From the NCBI RefSeq assembly GCF_001522585.2, contig NZ_CP013373.1, forward strand, positions 1,550,001 through 1,614,000: a stretch of DNA of 64,000 bases. Reading direction: 5' to 3'. Below, piece by piece: positions 17,906 to 28,214 of the stretch (position 1 is its first letter; each line of letters begins with the position of its first letter). This stretch comes from Burkholderia sp. NRF60-BP8 (GTDB lineage: Bacteria > Pseudomonadota > Gammaproteobacteria > Burkholderiales > Burkholderiaceae). The notes under the pieces were generated by a model, which was not told the DNA's origin, ran no database searches, and saw only the letters and a list, made by a program, of their open reading frames with translations. Made by a program: the position numbers and the translations under genes.

Positions 17906-19657
17906 TTGACAGATATCCACGATATTGAATCGTCCGCGCCTGCCGTGCAGGCGGCGCGTGCCGACGATGCGCCGGAGCAGGATGCTTCGGCCGCGGGTGG
18001 CGACGAGCGTCCCCGCCGCGGTCTGCGGCGCGGCCCGCGCAGCCTGATCGCGCGGCGTCGCGCGGCGGCCAAGTCGAAGGGCGCCGAAGGCGAGCAGCAG
18101 GGTGCCGAGGGCGCGGATGCGCAACCGGTCGACGCTGCCGACGCGCAGCCTGCGCGTGCGCCGCGCAAGGAAGGCGCGGCCAAGGGCGGTCGCAAGCCGA
18201 CCGGCAAGCGCGAAGGCGCGGCCAAGGGTGGTCAGGGCGGCCAGGGCCGTCGCGGTGCATCGAAGGCCGAAGGCGGCGCGGCGAAAGCCGTGGAAGGCGA
18301 TGCATCCGAGGATGAACTGTTCGCGTACGTGACGTCGCCCGCCTTCGACGCGGACAACTCCGCGGGCGGTAGCGGCGTGCGTGCGCCGATGCTGCGCCGC
18401 GGCCGCAACCAGTCGGCGAACAAGCGTGTGCTGTCGCCGGACGACGATGCGCCGAAGCTCCATAAGGTGCTGGCGGAAGCGGGCATGGGTTCGCGCCGGG
18501 AAATGGAAGAACTGATCGTCGCCGGCCGCGTGTCGGTGAACGGCGAGCCTGCGCACATCGGCCAGCGGATCATGCCGACCGACCAGGTGCGGATCAACGG
18601 CAAGCCGGTCAAGCGCAAGCTGCCGAACAAGCCGCCGCGCGTGCTGCTGTATCACAAGCCGACCGGCGAAATCGTCAGCCATGCGGATCCGGAAGGCCGT
18701 CCGTCGGTGTTCGACCGCCTGCCGCCGATGAAGACGGCGAAATGGCTTGCGGTGGGCCGTCTCGACTTCAATACCGAAGGTCTGCTGATGCTGACGACCT
18801 CCGGCGACCTCGCGAACCGCTTCATGCATCCGCGTTACAGCGTCGAGCGCGAGTACGCGGTGCGCGTCGTCGGCGAGCTGTCCGAAGGCATGCGGCAGAA
18901 GCTGCTGCACGGCGTCGAGCTCGACGACGGTCCGGCGAATTTCCTGCGCATCCGCGATGGCGGCGGCGAAGGCACGAACCACTGGTATCACGTCGCGCTG
19001 GCCGAAGGCCGCAACCGCGAAGTGCGCCGGATGTTCGAGGCGGTCGGCCTGATGGTGAGCCGGCTGATCCGTACGCGTCACGGCCCGATTCCGCTGCCGC
19101 GCGGCCTGAAGCGTGGTCGTTGGGAAGAGCTCGACGACGCGCAGGTGCGCAAGCTGATGGCGACCGTCGGCCTGAAGGCGCCGTCCGAGGAGAAGGGCAA
19201 GCGCGGCGGCGCCGGTCCGACCGAGCGTCGCCAGCCCGATCCGATGCAGACGTCGATGGGCTTCATCGGCCGCGAGCCGGTGCTGACGACGCACGGGCAA
19301 CTCGACCAGCCGCGTCGCGGCGGTGGCCGACGCGGCGGGCCGGGCCTGCCGGGCTTGAGCGGCTACGGTAGCCTGCCGGTTGCGCCGTCGGGCTACGGCA
19401 ACCGCATGGGCGGCGGTCGTGATGGCAATCGCATGGGTGGCGGCCGCGACGGCAACCGCGCCGGCGGTGGTCGCGACGTCGACGGCAATCGCGCGTCGTA
19501 TGGCGCGGGCCCCAAGCGCGATGGCGCGGGCGGCAAGCGCGGCGGCAGCAAGGGCGGCGGCAACCGCAATCCGAACGGCAATCGCGCCGACGGCGGCAAC
19601 GGCGGCGGCCCGCGCGGCGGTCAGCGTCCGCAGCGCAGTCGTACGCGTAGCCGCTAA
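17906..19657 (+). CDS. rluB: 23S rRNA pseudouridine synthase RluB
   Basis: Makes pseudouridine at position 2605 (E. coli numbering) of 23S rRNA. A TTG start (17906) is used. The order is: a ~170-residue Arg/Lys/Ala/Gly-rich N-terminal extension; an S4 RNA-binding domain ([19 protein letters not shown]); the RsuA/RluB catalytic domain with Asp in [14 protein letters not shown] (near 287) and [15 protein letters not shown]; then a C-terminal tail of repeated Asn-Arg-Met-Gly-Gly-Gly-Arg-Asp-Gly units. Both extensions make it far longer (583 aa) than the E. coli enzyme and are likely disordered RNA-binding regions. Confidence 0.93.
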   Translation: MTDIHDIESSAPAVQAARADDAPEQDASAAGGDERPRRGLRRGPRSLIARRRAAAKSKGAEGEQQGAEGADAQPVDAADAQPARAPRKEGAAKGGRKPTGKREGAAKGGQGGQGRRGASKAEGGAAKAVEGDASEDELFAYVTSPAFDADNSAGGSGVRAPMLRRGRNQSANKRVLSPDDDAPKLHKVLAEAGMGSRREMEELIVAGRVSVNGEPAHIGQRIMPTDQVRINGKPVKRKLPNKPPRVLLYHKPTGEIVSHADPEGRPSVFDRLPPMKTAKWLAVGRLDFNTEGLLMLTTSGDLANRFMHPRYSVEREYAVRVVGELSEGMRQKLLHGVELDDGPANFLRIRDGGGEGTNHWYHVALAEGRNREVRRMFEAVGLMVSRLIRTRHGPIPLPRGLKRGRWEELDDAQVRKLMATVGLKAPSEEKGKRGGAGPTERRQPDPMQTSMGFIGREPVLTTHGQLDQPRRGGGRRGGPGLPGLSGYGSLPVAPSGYGNRMGGGRDGNRMGGGRDGNRAGGGRDVDGNRASYGAGPKRDGAGGKRGGSKGGGNRNPNGNRADGGNGGGPRGGQRPQRSRTRSR

Positions 19658-19896
19658 GCGTCTATTGACTGGATTGGCGTGCGGCGCGCGAGGCTGCCGG
19701 CTCGCCGGTCCGACCGGCGTTCGGCCGGTTTTGTCGACGCGACGCATTGCATTGATGGATTTCGGCTGCATTTATGATGTCGCGTACCGCGACAACGGCG
19801 ATCACCGGTTCGGTAGTGGGTGTCGGTCGATCGGGCAGCCCGATTTCGCATTTTCGGTTCGTAAAGGCGGCCGACGCGCTGCTTTTACCGGCTGGC

Positions 19897-19925
19897 TTGG
19901 CGTTTGCGCCAAAAATCGCTATAAT
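19897..19925 (+). promoter_or_regulatory. Strong sigma70 promoter of rimP-nusA-infB
   Basis: TTGGCG (19897-19902), a 17-bp spacer and a perfect TATAAT (19920-19925). It lies in the 455-nt spacer (19658-20112) that otherwise contains only the leader terminator, and is the obvious promoter for the downstream operon. Confidence 0.85.
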
Positions 19926-19985
19926 CGCGGAGTCGCTGGGCGTACGGATTCAATGTGCGGCTCAGGTGCGACCACCAGTAAGAAG

Positions 19986-20010
19986 ATGGGCGTTCCGCCC
20001 ATTTTTTTTT
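19986..20010 (+). terminator. Leader terminator (attenuator) upstream of rimP
   Basis: ATGGGCG (19986-19992), loop TTC, CGCCCAT (19996-20002), then nine T in total. It lies about 50 nt downstream of the expected transcription start and about 100 nt upstream of rimP, so some transcripts should stop before the operon. Because the operon encodes NusA, an elongation/termination factor, an autoregulatory attenuator is plausible. Confidence 0.8.
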
Positions 20011-20112
20011 GCTGAAACGGTTAGGCATCTCGGGTAGCGCTTCCTGCGCCGGCTAAGGCGCGCGCCCGCGGGTGAATCGCGAGCGGCGGGCGCGAACACC
20101 TGAGAGGACACT

Positions 20113-20571
20113 GTGCAACTGACGGAACTGATAGAAACCACGGTCACCGGGCTCGGCTACGAGTTGGTGGATCTCGAGCGCACCGGGCGCGGCATGCTTT
20201 GCATCTATATCGATCAGCCTGCCGGCATCTCGCTCGAAGATTGCGAAAAGGTCACGCGTCAGCTCCAGCACGTCTTGACGGTCGAAAACATCGATTACGA
20301 ACGGCTCGAAGTCTCGTCCCCGGGGCTCGACCGCCCGTTGAAGAAGCTGGCCGACTTCGAGCGCTTCGCCGGCAGCGAAGTTTCCGTGACCTTGAAAAAG
20401 CCGCTGGACGGGCGCAAGACGTACCGGGGCATTCTGCACGCGCCGAATGGCGAAACGATCGGTTTGGAATTTGAGGGGAAGAAGGGCGAGGCAGCCATGC
20501 TGGATTTCACGCTGGCCGATATCGACAAAGCCCGCCTGATTCCGCAAGTTGACTTTAGGAGCCGCAAATAA
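20113..20571 (+). CDS. rimP: Ribosome maturation factor RimP
   Basis: Cytosolic factor for 30S subunit maturation. 152 residues with a GTG start. The N-terminal domain ([46 protein letters not shown]) and the C-terminal SH3-like domain are complete. The stop overlaps the nusA ATG by one base (TAATG), so translation is coupled. Confidence 0.96.
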   Translation: MQLTELIETTVTGLGYELVDLERTGRGMLCIYIDQPAGISLEDCEKVTRQLQHVLTVENIDYERLEVSSPGLDRPLKKLADFERFAGSEVSVTLKKPLDGRKTYRGILHAPNGETIGLEFEGKKGEAAMLDFTLADIDKARLIPQVDFRSRK

Positions 20572-22046
20572 TGAGTCGCGAAGTGTTGATGCTGGTGGAT
20601 GCGCTGGCGCGCGAGAAAAACGTCGACAAGGATGTGGTGCTGGGCGCCCTCGAGGCCGCGCTCGCGTCCGCTTCCAAGAAGCTGTTCGACGAAGGCGCTG
20701 AAATCCGCGTCCATATCGATCGCGAAAGCGGCGAGCACGAAACCTTCCGTCGCTGGCTCGTCGTGCCCGACGAGGCAGGCTTGCAGGAGCCGGATCGCGA
20801 GATCCTGCTGTTCGAGGCTCGTGAGCAGAAGCCCGACGTCGAAGTCGGCGAGTATGTCGAGGAACCCGTTCCGTCGATCGAGTTCGGTCGCATCGGCGCG
20901 CAGGCCGCGAAGCAGGTGATCCTGCAGAAGGTACGCGACGCGGAGCGCGAGCAGATCCTGAACGACTACCTCGAGCGTGGCGAAAAGATCATGACGGGTA
21001 CGGTGAAACGCCTCGACAAGGGCAACTTCATCGTCGAATCGGGCCGCGTCGAGGCGCTGCTGCGCCGCGATCAACTGATCCCGAAGGAAAACCTGCGCGT
21101 GGGCGACCGCGTGCGCGCCTACATCGCGAAGGTCGACCGCACCGCGCGCGGCCCGCAGATCGAGCTGTCGCGCACGGCGCCCGAATTCCTGATGAAGCTG
21201 TTCGAGATGGAAGTGCCGGAAATCGAGCAGGGCCTGCTCGAGATCAAGGCGGCTGCCCGCGACCCGGGCGTGCGCGCGAAGATCGGCGTCATCGCATACG
21301 ACAAGCGGATCGATCCGATCGGCACCTGCGTCGGCATCCGCGGCTCGCGCGTGCAGGCCGTGCGCAACGAGCTCGGTGGCGAAAACATCGACATCGTGCT
21401 ATGGTCGGAAGATCCCGCCCAGTTCGTGATCGGCGCGCTCGCGCCGGCAGCCGTCCAGTCGATCGTCGTCGATGAAGAAAAGCATTCGATGGACGTCGTC
21501 GTCGACGAAAACGAACTGGCTGTCGCGATCGGCCGCAGCGGTCAGAACGTTCGCCTTGCCGGCGAGCTGACCGGCTGGCAGATCAACATCATGACGCCGG
21601 ACGAATCCGCGCTGAAGCAGGGCGAAGAGCGCGACCGGCTGCGTGCACTGTTCATGGCGCGTCTCGACGTCGACGAGGAAGTTGCCGACATCCTGATCGA
21701 CGAAGGCTTCACGAGCCTCGAAGAGATCGCATACGTGCCGCTCAACGAAATGCTCGAAATCGAAGCGTTCGACGAGGACACCGTGCACGAACTGCGCAAC
21801 CGCGCACGCGACGCGCTGTTGACGATGGCCATCGCGAACGAAGAAAAGGTCGAGAACGCAGCGCTGGATCTCAAGAGTCTCGACGGCGTCACGCCGGAGC
21901 TGCTCGCGAAGCTGGCCGAACACGGCGTGCAGACGCGCGACGATCTCGCCGAGCTGGCTGTAGATGAACTGGTCGACATGACCGGGATGGAAGAGGATGC
22001 CGCTAAGGCGTTGATCATGAAAGCACGTGAACATTGGTTCCAGTGA
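20571..22046 (+). CDS. nusA: Transcription termination/antitermination protein NusA
   Basis: RNA-polymerase-binding elongation factor acting in pausing, termination and antitermination. Domains: N-terminal RNAP-binding domain (1-~130), S1 (about 135-200, [19 protein letters not shown]), two KH domains (about 205-350, [40 protein letters not shown]), and two C-terminal helix-hairpin-helix repeats (about 370-490), as in E. coli-type NusA. 491 residues, normal length. Confidence 0.97.
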   Translation: MSREVLMLVDALAREKNVDKDVVLGALEAALASASKKLFDEGAEIRVHIDRESGEHETFRRWLVVPDEAGLQEPDREILLFEAREQKPDVEVGEYVEEPVPSIEFGRIGAQAAKQVILQKVRDAEREQILNDYLERGEKIMTGTVKRLDKGNFIVESGRVEALLRRDQLIPKENLRVGDRVRAYIAKVDRTARGPQIELSRTAPEFLMKLFEMEVPEIEQGLLEIKAAARDPGVRAKIGVIAYDKRIDPIGTCVGIRGSRVQAVRNELGGENIDIVLWSEDPAQFVIGALAPAAVQSIVVDEEKHSMDVVVDENELAVAIGRSGQNVRLAGELTGWQINIMTPDESALKQGEERDRLRALFMARLDVDEEVADILIDEGFTSLEEIAYVPLNEMLEIEAFDEDTVHELRNRARDALLTMAIANEEKVENAALDLKSLDGVTPELLAKLAEHGVQTRDDLAELAVDELVDMTGMEEDAAKALIMKAREHWFQ

Positions 22047-22137
22047 GAAATGACCATGGCGCACTGATTTGATGGCGGCCGTATGGCCTGACCCGATGCT
22101 AACCGCAAGGAATCGGTCCTTGCACTAAGAGGAATGA

Positions 22138-25059
22138 ATGGCGAGTAACAACGTAGCCCAATTTGCCGCGGAACTGAAAATGCCTGCTGGTGTGCTGCTC
22201 GAACAGCTGCAGGCAGCGGGCGTCCAGAAAGCGAGTGAAGACGACGCGCTGTCCGAAACGGACAAGGCGCGTCTGCTCGATCATTTGCGCAAGTCGCACG
22301 GCGCAACCGACGGCGACAAGCGCAAGATCACGCTGACCCGCAAGCATACGTCGGAGATCAAGCAATCTGACGCGACGGGCAAGGCTCGCACCATTCAGGT
22401 CGAGGTTCGCAAGAAGCGTACGTTCGTCAAGCGCGACGACGTGAGCGAAGGTGCGGAACAGGGTCAGGCGCAGGTCGCCGAAGCGGACGACGATGCGGAA
22501 CTGAAGCGTCGCGAGGAAGAGGCGCGCCGCGAGGCCGAGCTGCTCGAGAAGCAGGCGCAGGAGCTGCGCGAGCGTCAGGAGCGCCTCGAGCGCGAGGAAG
22601 CCGAACGTCGCGCCCGCGAGGAAGCGGCCGAAGCCGAGCGCCGTCGCGCCGAGGAAGAAGCGGCGGCGAAGCGTGCCGCGGCGGAAGCCGCTGCGGCACG
22701 GCAGCAGGCGGCCGCGCAGCAGGCGGCCGCAGCGGAGTCGGAAGCACCGAGTGCGCAGTCCGCGCAGGACGAAGCGCGCGCGGCCGCCGAACGTGCGGCG
22801 CAGCGCGAAGCGGCGAAGAAGGCCGAGGACGCTGCCCGGGAGGCGGCCGACAAGGCGCGCGCCGAGCAGGAAGAGATCAGCAAGCGTCGCGCGGCGGCGG
22901 AAGCCGAAGCACGCGCGATCCGCGAAATGATGAACACGCCGCGCAAGGCCGTGGTCAAGGCGCCCGAACCGCCGAAGCCGGCCGAGGCGGCGAAGCCGGC
23001 CGAAGCGAAGGGCACGCTGCACAAGCCGGCGAAGCCGGAGGGTGCGCAGGCGCGCCCGGCCGTGAAGAAGCCGGCCGGTGCCGCGGCACCGGCCACGACG
23101 CAGGCGCCGGCAGGCGCGGGCGACCGCAACAAGAAGCCGGGCGCAGGCAAGGGCGGCTGGCAGGACGACGCATCGAAGCGTCGCGGCATCAAGACGCGCG
23201 GCGACTCGAGCGGCGGCGTCGACCGCGGCTGGCGCGGCGGCCCGAAGGGTCGCGGCCGTCACCAGGACAGCGCATCGTCGTTCCAGGCGCCGACCGAACC
23301 GATCGTCCGTGAAGTGCACGTGCCGGAAACCGTGTCGGTTGCCGATCTCGCGCACAAGATGTCGATCAAGGCCTCCGAAGTCATCAAGGTGATGATGAAG
23401 ATGGGCCAGATGGTCACGATCAACCAGGTGCTGGACCAGGAAACGGCGATGATCATCGTCGAGGAACTGGGTCACCGCGCGGTTGCCGCGAAGCTGGACG
23501 ATCCGGAAGCGCTGCTCGTCGAAGGCGAAACCGGTACCGATGCGGAGCAACTGCCGCGTCCGCCGGTCGTCACGGTGATGGGGCACGTCGACCACGGCAA
23601 GACCTCGTTGCTCGACCACATCCGCCGCGCGAAGGTTGCCGCGGGCGAAGCGGGCGGCATTACGCAGCACATCGGCGCATATCACGTCGACACGCCGCGT
23701 GGCGTCATCACGTTCCTCGACACGCCGGGTCACGAAGCGTTCACGGCAATGCGTGCACGCGGCGCGAAGGCGACCGACATCGTCGTGCTGGTGGTGGCGG
23801 CCGACGACGGCGTGATGCCGCAGACGAAGGAAGCCATCGCCCACGCGAAGGCGGGTGGCGTGCCGATCGTCGTCGCGATCAACAAGATCGACAAGCCGGA
23901 AGCGAACCCCGATCGCGTCAAGCAGGAACTGGTCGCGGAAGGCGTCGTGCCGGAAGAATACGGTGGCGATTCGCCGTTCGTGCCGGTGTCGGCCAAGACG
24001 GGCGCAGGTATCGACGATCTGCTCGAGAACGTGCTGCTGCAGGCCGAAGTGCTGGAACTGAAGGCACCGGTCGAAGCGCCGGCCAAGGGCATCGTGATCG
24101 AAGCGAAGCTCGACAAGGGTAAAGGCCCGGTCGCGACGATCCTCGTGCAGTCCGGTACGCTGAACCGCGGCGACATCGTGCTGGCGGGTACGGCCTATGG
24201 CCGCGTCCGTGCGATGCTCGACGAGAACGGCAAGCCGACGAAGGAAGCCGGCCCGTCGATCCCGGTCGAAATCCAGGGTCTGTCGGAAGTGCCGGGTGCG
24301 GGCGAGGAAGTGATCGTGCTGCCGGACGAGCGCAAGGCGCGTGAAATCGCGCTGTTCCGTCAGGGCAAGTTCCGCGACGTGAAGCTCGCGAAGCAGCAGG
24401 CCGCGAAGCTCGAAAGCATGCTCGAGCAGATGGGCGAAGGCGAAGTGCAGAACCTGCCGCTCATCATCAAGGCAGACGTGCAGGGTTCGCAGGAAGCGCT
24501 CGTGCAGTCGCTGCTCAAGCTGTCGACCGACGAAGTGCGCGTGCAGATCGTGCACAGCGCGGTGGGCGGCATCAGCGAAAACGACGTCAACCTCGCGACG
24601 GCATCGAAGGCGGTCATCATCGGCTTCAACACGCGTGCGGATGCTCAGGCACGCAAGCTGGCCGAGGCGAACGGCATCGATATCCGCTACTACAACATCA
24701 TCTACGACGCAGTGGATGAGGTGAAGGCGGCGATGTCGGGCATGCTGGCGCCGGAGAAGCGCGAAGTCGTCACCGGCATGGTCGAGGTGCGCCAGGTCTT
24801 CAAGGTACCGAAGGTCGGCACGGTCGCAGGCTGTATGGTCACGGACGGTATCGTCAAGCGCTCGTCGTCGGTGCGCGTGCTGCGCAACAACGTCGTGATC
24901 TTCACGGGCGAACTCGAATCGCTGAAGCGCTTCAAGGACGACGTGAAGGAAGTGAAGCAAGGCTTCGAGTGCGGTATGTCGGTGAAGAATTTCAACGACA
25001 TCATCGAAGGCGACCAGTTCGAAGTCTTCGAAGTGACCGAAGTCGCACGTACGCTGTAA
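22138..25059 (+). CDS. infB: Translation initiation factor IF-2
   Basis: GTPase that brings fMet-tRNA to the 30S subunit. An IF2-N domain (1-~55) is followed by a long charged Ala/Glu/Arg coiled region and a Gly/Lys/Pro linker, a second IF2-N-like domain (near 390-440) and the G domain from about 475: G1 [10 protein letters not shown]3 DTPGHEAF, G4 NKID. Domains II, III and the fMet-binding C-domain ([13 protein letters not shown]) complete it. 973 residues is typical for Burkholderia. Confidence 0.97.
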   Translation: MASNNVAQFAAELKMPAGVLLEQLQAAGVQKASEDDALSETDKARLLDHLRKSHGATDGDKRKITLTRKHTSEIKQSDATGKARTIQVEVRKKRTFVKRDDVSEGAEQGQAQVAEADDDAELKRREEEARREAELLEKQAQELRERQERLEREEAERRAREEAAEAERRRAEEEAAAKRAAAEAAAARQQAAAQQAAAAESEAPSAQSAQDEARAAAERAAQREAAKKAEDAAREAADKARAEQEEISKRRAAAEAEARAIREMMNTPRKAVVKAPEPPKPAEAAKPAEAKGTLHKPAKPEGAQARPAVKKPAGAAAPATTQAPAGAGDRNKKPGAGKGGWQDDASKRRGIKTRGDSSGGVDRGWRGGPKGRGRHQDSASSFQAPTEPIVREVHVPETVSVADLAHKMSIKASEVIKVMMKMGQMVTINQVLDQETAMIIVEELGHRAVAAKLDDPEALLVEGETGTDAEQLPRPPVVTVMGHVDHGKTSLLDHIRRAKVAAGEAGGITQHIGAYHVDTPRGVITFLDTPGHEAFTAMRARGAKATDIVVLVVAADDGVMPQTKEAIAHAKAGGVPIVVAINKIDKPEANPDRVKQELVAEGVVPEEYGGDSPFVPVSAKTGAGIDDLLENVLLQAEVLELKAPVEAPAKGIVIEAKLDKGKGPVATILVQSGTLNRGDIVLAGTAYGRVRAMLDENGKPTKEAGPSIPVEIQGLSEVPGAGEEVIVLPDERKAREIALFRQGKFRDVKLAKQQAAKLESMLEQMGEGEVQNLPLIIKADVQGSQEALVQSLLKLSTDEVRVQIVHSAVGGISENDVNLATASKAVIIGFNTRADAQARKLAEANGIDIRYYNIIYDAVDEVKAAMSGMLAPEKREVVTGMVEVRQVFKVPKVGTVAGCMVTDGIVKRSSSVRVLRNNVVIFTGELESLKRFKDDVKEVKQGFECGMSVKNFNDIIEGDQFEVFEVTEVARTL

Positions 25060-25076
25060 TCGTCGCGTATCGGCTC

Positions 25077-25114
25077 ATGGGCGGGGCAGGCTTGGGCTTG
25101 CCCCGCCCATTTTC
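25077..25114 (+). terminator. Hairpin after infB
   Basis: A 12-bp perfect stem ATGGGCGGGGCA / TGCCCCGCCCAT followed by only TTTC. The T run is poor, so it probably gives partial termination or 3'-end protection, and rbfA/truB may still be read through. Confidence 0.6.
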
Positions 25115-25172
25115 ATGGTGGCGTGCCGAAATGGCCGCCGCTTCATCCTGATAAACGGATCACGGATCGATC

Positions 25173-25571
25173 ATGTCCAGGAAACGTACTTCCCCCAATC
25201 GCAACGTTCAGATCGCCGACCAGATTCAGCGCGATCTGTCCGAACTCATCATGCGCGAGGTCAAAGATCCGCGCATCGGCATCGTGACCATCCAGAGCGT
25301 GGAGCTCACGCCGGACTATGCGCACGCGAAGGTCTACTTCACGGCGCTCACCGGCGATCCGGACAAGACGCAGGAGGCGCTGAACCATGCGTCGGGTCAC
25401 CTGCACAACCTGCTGTTCAAGCGCCTGCACATTCATACGGTGCCGACGCTGCATTTCCATTACGACCAGACGATCGAGAAGGCCGTCGAAATGTCGCGCC
25501 TGATCAAGGAAGCGAACTCGACGCGCGCGAAGGACGACGACGAGGCCGACGCGCCTGCCAAGGACGACTGA
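25173..25571 (+). CDS. rbfA: Ribosome-binding factor A
   Basis: KH-like 30S maturation factor, 132 residues. Conserved parts seen: [45 protein letters not shown] and [19 protein letters not shown]. An acidic C-terminal tail follows. truB starts 14 nt later. Confidence 0.96.
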   Translation: MSRKRTSPNRNVQIADQIQRDLSELIMREVKDPRIGIVTIQSVELTPDYAHAKVYFTALTGDPDKTQEALNHASGHLHNLLFKRLHIHTVPTLHFHYDQTIEKAVEMSRLIKEANSTRAKDDDEADAPAKDD

Positions 25572-25584
25572 GCTCGACCGGCCT

Positions 25585-26517
25585 ATGACGAATGCTGCAC
25601 CCCAACGTCCGCGCGTGCCCCGGCGCGTGCTGGACGGCGTTCTTCTGCTCGACAAGCCGGTCGGCCTGTCAAGCAACGATGCGCTGATTCGTGCGAAGCG
25701 CCTGCTTCTCGCGAAGAAGGCCGGTCACACCGGCACGCTCGATCCGTTGGCCTCGGGCCTGCTGCCGCTGTGTTTCGGCGAAGCGACCAAGTTCTCGCAG
25801 GACTTGCTCGACGCCGACAAGACTTATGAAGCGACGATGCGTCTCGGCCAGCGCACGACCACCGGCGACGCGGAAGGCGACGTGATCGACACACGCCCGG
25901 TCGAATGCGATCGGGCGGCGGTGGAAGCCGCGCTCGTGCGCTTCACCGGCGACATCGTGCAGGTGCCGCCGATGTATTCGGCGCTCAAGCGCGACGGCAA
26001 GCCGCTGTACGAATATGCGCGGGCCGGCCAGACCGTCGAGCGGGAAGGCCGCAACGTGACGATCCACGCGCTGGAACTGCTCGCCTGCGAGCTGCCCGAC
26101 GTGACGTTTCGCGTGACCTGCAGCAAGGGCACGTATGTGCGCACGCTGGCGGAGGACATCGGCGAGGCGCTGGGTTGCGGGGCGCATCTGACGATGCTGC
26201 GTCGCACGGGCGTCGGCGCGCTGACGCTCGAGCACGCGGTGACGCTCGATGCGCTGTCGGACGCTGCCGAATCGGCGCGCGATGCATGGCTTCAGCCGGT
26301 CGATGCGTTGCTGTCGACGTTTCCGGCCATTCGGCTCGACGACGCGTCCGCGAAACGGTTCCTGCACGGCCAGCGCCTGCCGCTGTCGGCGCTCGAGCCG
26401 ATCGACGCGGCCGATGGCGAGCGCGTGCGCGTGTACGACGCAACGCGATTGCTCGGCGTGGCACGCAAGGCGAATGGCGTGCTCGCACCGGAACGGCTCG
26501 TCGTGACGGCGCCATGA
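25585..26517 (+). CDS. truB: tRNA pseudouridine-55 synthase
   Basis: Modifies U55 in the T loop of tRNAs. 310 residues with catalytic Asp53 in the motif GHTGTLDPLASGLLP, preceded by VLLLDKPVGLSSN. The SKGTYVRTLAEDIGEALG RNA-binding motif and a C-terminal PUA-like segment are present. Last gene of the rimP-truB operon, closed by the terminator at 26552. Confidence 0.96.
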   Translation: MTNAAPQRPRVPRRVLDGVLLLDKPVGLSSNDALIRAKRLLLAKKAGHTGTLDPLASGLLPLCFGEATKFSQDLLDADKTYEATMRLGQRTTTGDAEGDVIDTRPVECDRAAVEAALVRFTGDIVQVPPMYSALKRDGKPLYEYARAGQTVEREGRNVTIHALELLACELPDVTFRVTCSKGTYVRTLAEDIGEALGCGAHLTMLRRTGVGALTLEHAVTLDALSDAAESARDAWLQPVDALLSTFPAIRLDDASAKRFLHGQRLPLSALEPIDAADGERVRVYDATRLLGVARKANGVLAPERLVVTAP

Positions 26518-26551
26518 CGCAGCGACGCACGCACGTGCACGCAGTAGCATG

Positions 26552-26585
26552 AAAAAGGCCCGGTCGATTTTCGACCGGGCCTTTC
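26552..26585. terminator. Bidirectional terminator between truB and emrB
   Basis: AAAGGCCCGGTCGA / TCGACCGGGCCTTT with a short loop. It separates converging operons (truB plus, emrB minus) and has A/T tails on both sides. Confidence 0.85.
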
Positions 26586-26626
26586 GTTTGGCGTGATCGC
26601 GCCGTGATGCCGCTGCCGGGTAGCGC

Positions 26627-28186
26627 TTAGTGTGCCGCCGACGCCGCCGCACCGGCATCGCCGCCGCCCGCGCGTTCGGGCTTGGTGATCCAGATCAAGC
26701 CGATCAGCAGCACGAAGATCGCGGCCGAAATGTAGAACAGATCGTTCACGCCGAGCTGCGCCGCCTGCTGCGTGGCCATGTTGTTGATCAGGCCGTGTGC
26801 CTGCTCCTGCGTGAGCCCGAGATTACCCATCTGCGTGACGGCCTGATTGAACGTCGGGTTGTACGGATTCGTCTGTTCGACCAGTTGTGCGTGGTGGAAG
26901 TTGTTCCGATGATCCCACGCGGTCTGGAAGATCGACGTACCGATGCCGCCGCACATGATCCGCACGAAGTTCGACAGGCCGGACGCCGCTGGAATGCGGT
27001 GGCCGGGCAGGCCCGACAACGTGATCGACACGAGCGGGATGAAGAAGCCCGCCATCGCGATGCCCTGCACGAGCGTCGGCAGCGTCAGCGACCATTCGTC
27101 GACGCCGGTCGTGTAGCGCGAACGCATCCAGAAGCACAGCGCGAACGTGAGGAACGACGCCGTCGAGATGAAGCGCGGATCGGTGCGCGGCAGATACTTC
27201 CCGGTGAGTGGCGACAACAGGATGGCGAACAACCCGACCGGCGCCATCACGAGGCCGGCGTCGGTCGCGGTGTAGCCGATTTGCGTCTGCAGCCACAGCG
27301 GTAACAGCACGAGATTGCCGAAGTACAGGCCGTAGCCGATCGACAGCGCGACCGTGCCGCCGGTGAAGTTCCGTATGCGGAACAGCGACAGGTCGACGAC
27401 CGGGTGCTCGGCGGTCAGCTCCCAGATCACGAAGAACGCGAACGCGATGACGGCGGTGAGCGCGAGCACGACGATCGTCGTCGACGCGAACCAGTCCAGA
27501 TCCTTGCCCTTGTCGAGCATGATCTGCAGCGAGCCGACCCAGACGACCAGCAGCGCGAGGCCCACGCCGTCGATCGGCGCACGGCGCACGGCCGACTCCC
27601 GACTCCGGTAGATCACCCACGTCGCGGCGGCGGCGGCGATGCCGACCGGGATGTTGACGTAGAAGATCCACGGCCACGAATAGTTGTCCGAGATCCAGCC
27701 GCCGAGAATCGGGCCCGCGACGGGGGCGATCAGCGTCGTCATCGCCCATAGTGCGAGCGCCATCGGCGCTTTCGCGCGTGGATAGCTCGACAGCAGGAGC
27801 GCTTGCGACAGCGGAATCATCGGGCCCGCGACGGCCCCCTGGAGCACGCGCGACGCGAGCAGGAACGGCAGGCTCGGCGCCAGCCCACACATCCACGACG
27901 AGATGACGAACAGGACGATCGACGCGAGGAACAGGCGGACTTGCCCGAAACGGTCGGTCAGCCAGCCGGTCAGCGGCACCGAGATTGCGTTCGCGACCGC
28001 GAACGACGTGATGACCCACGTGCCCTGATCGGACGACACGCCGAGGTCGCCCGAGATGGTCGGGATCGCGACGTTCGCGATGGACGTGTCGAGCACGTTC
28101 ATGAACACCGCGAGCGATACCGCGATCGTCCCGAGCAGGAGTTGCCCGCCCTGCAGCGGCGGATGGGAGACAGGAGCCTGTGCCAT
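26627..28186 (-). CDS. emrB: EmrB/QacA-type (DHA2) MFS drug efflux transporter
   Basis: Inner-membrane proton antiporter of the 14-helix DHA2 family, 519 residues. Family marks: LDTSIANVAIPTISGDLGV in helix 1, GWLTDRFGQVRLFL (motif A), RVLQGAVAGPMIPLSQALLL, and the motif C-like APVAGPILGGWI. It forms a tripartite pump with the adaptor and outer-membrane genes just upstream, extruding toxic compounds across both membranes. The start is 28 nt after the emrA stop. The substrate is unknown. Confidence 0.92.
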   Translation of the reverse strand: MAQAPVSHPPLQGGQLLLGTIAVSLAVFMNVLDTSIANVAIPTISGDLGVSSDQGTWVITSFAVANAISVPLTGWLTDRFGQVRLFLASIVLFVISSWMCGLAPSLPFLLASRVLQGAVAGPMIPLSQALLLSSYPRAKAPMALALWAMTTLIAPVAGPILGGWISDNYSWPWIFYVNIPVGIAAAAATWVIYRSRESAVRRAPIDGVGLALLVVWVGSLQIMLDKGKDLDWFASTTIVVLALTAVIAFAFFVIWELTAEHPVVDLSLFRIRNFTGGTVALSIGYGLYFGNLVLLPLWLQTQIGYTATDAGLVMAPVGLFAILLSPLTGKYLPRTDPRFISTASFLTFALCFWMRSRYTTGVDEWSLTLPTLVQGIAMAGFFIPLVSITLSGLPGHRIPAASGLSNFVRIMCGGIGTSIFQTAWDHRNNFHHAQLVEQTNPYNPTFNQAVTQMGNLGLTQEQAHGLINNMATQQAAQLGVNDLFYISAAIFVLLIGLIWITKPERAGGGDAGAAASAAH

Positions 28187-28214
28187 GTCGGTTGCCTTTC
28201 CGGAGTCGGAACCG

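Noticed and set aside
16724..19771. 1015-codon antisense ORF over scpB/rluB
   Set aside because: Low-complexity Ala/Arg/Thr translation produced by the opposite strand of certain genes.
19926..19985. A tRNA (metY-like) in the rimP leader
   Set aside because: No cloverleaf or CCA end can be drawn; only a short leader and terminator are present.
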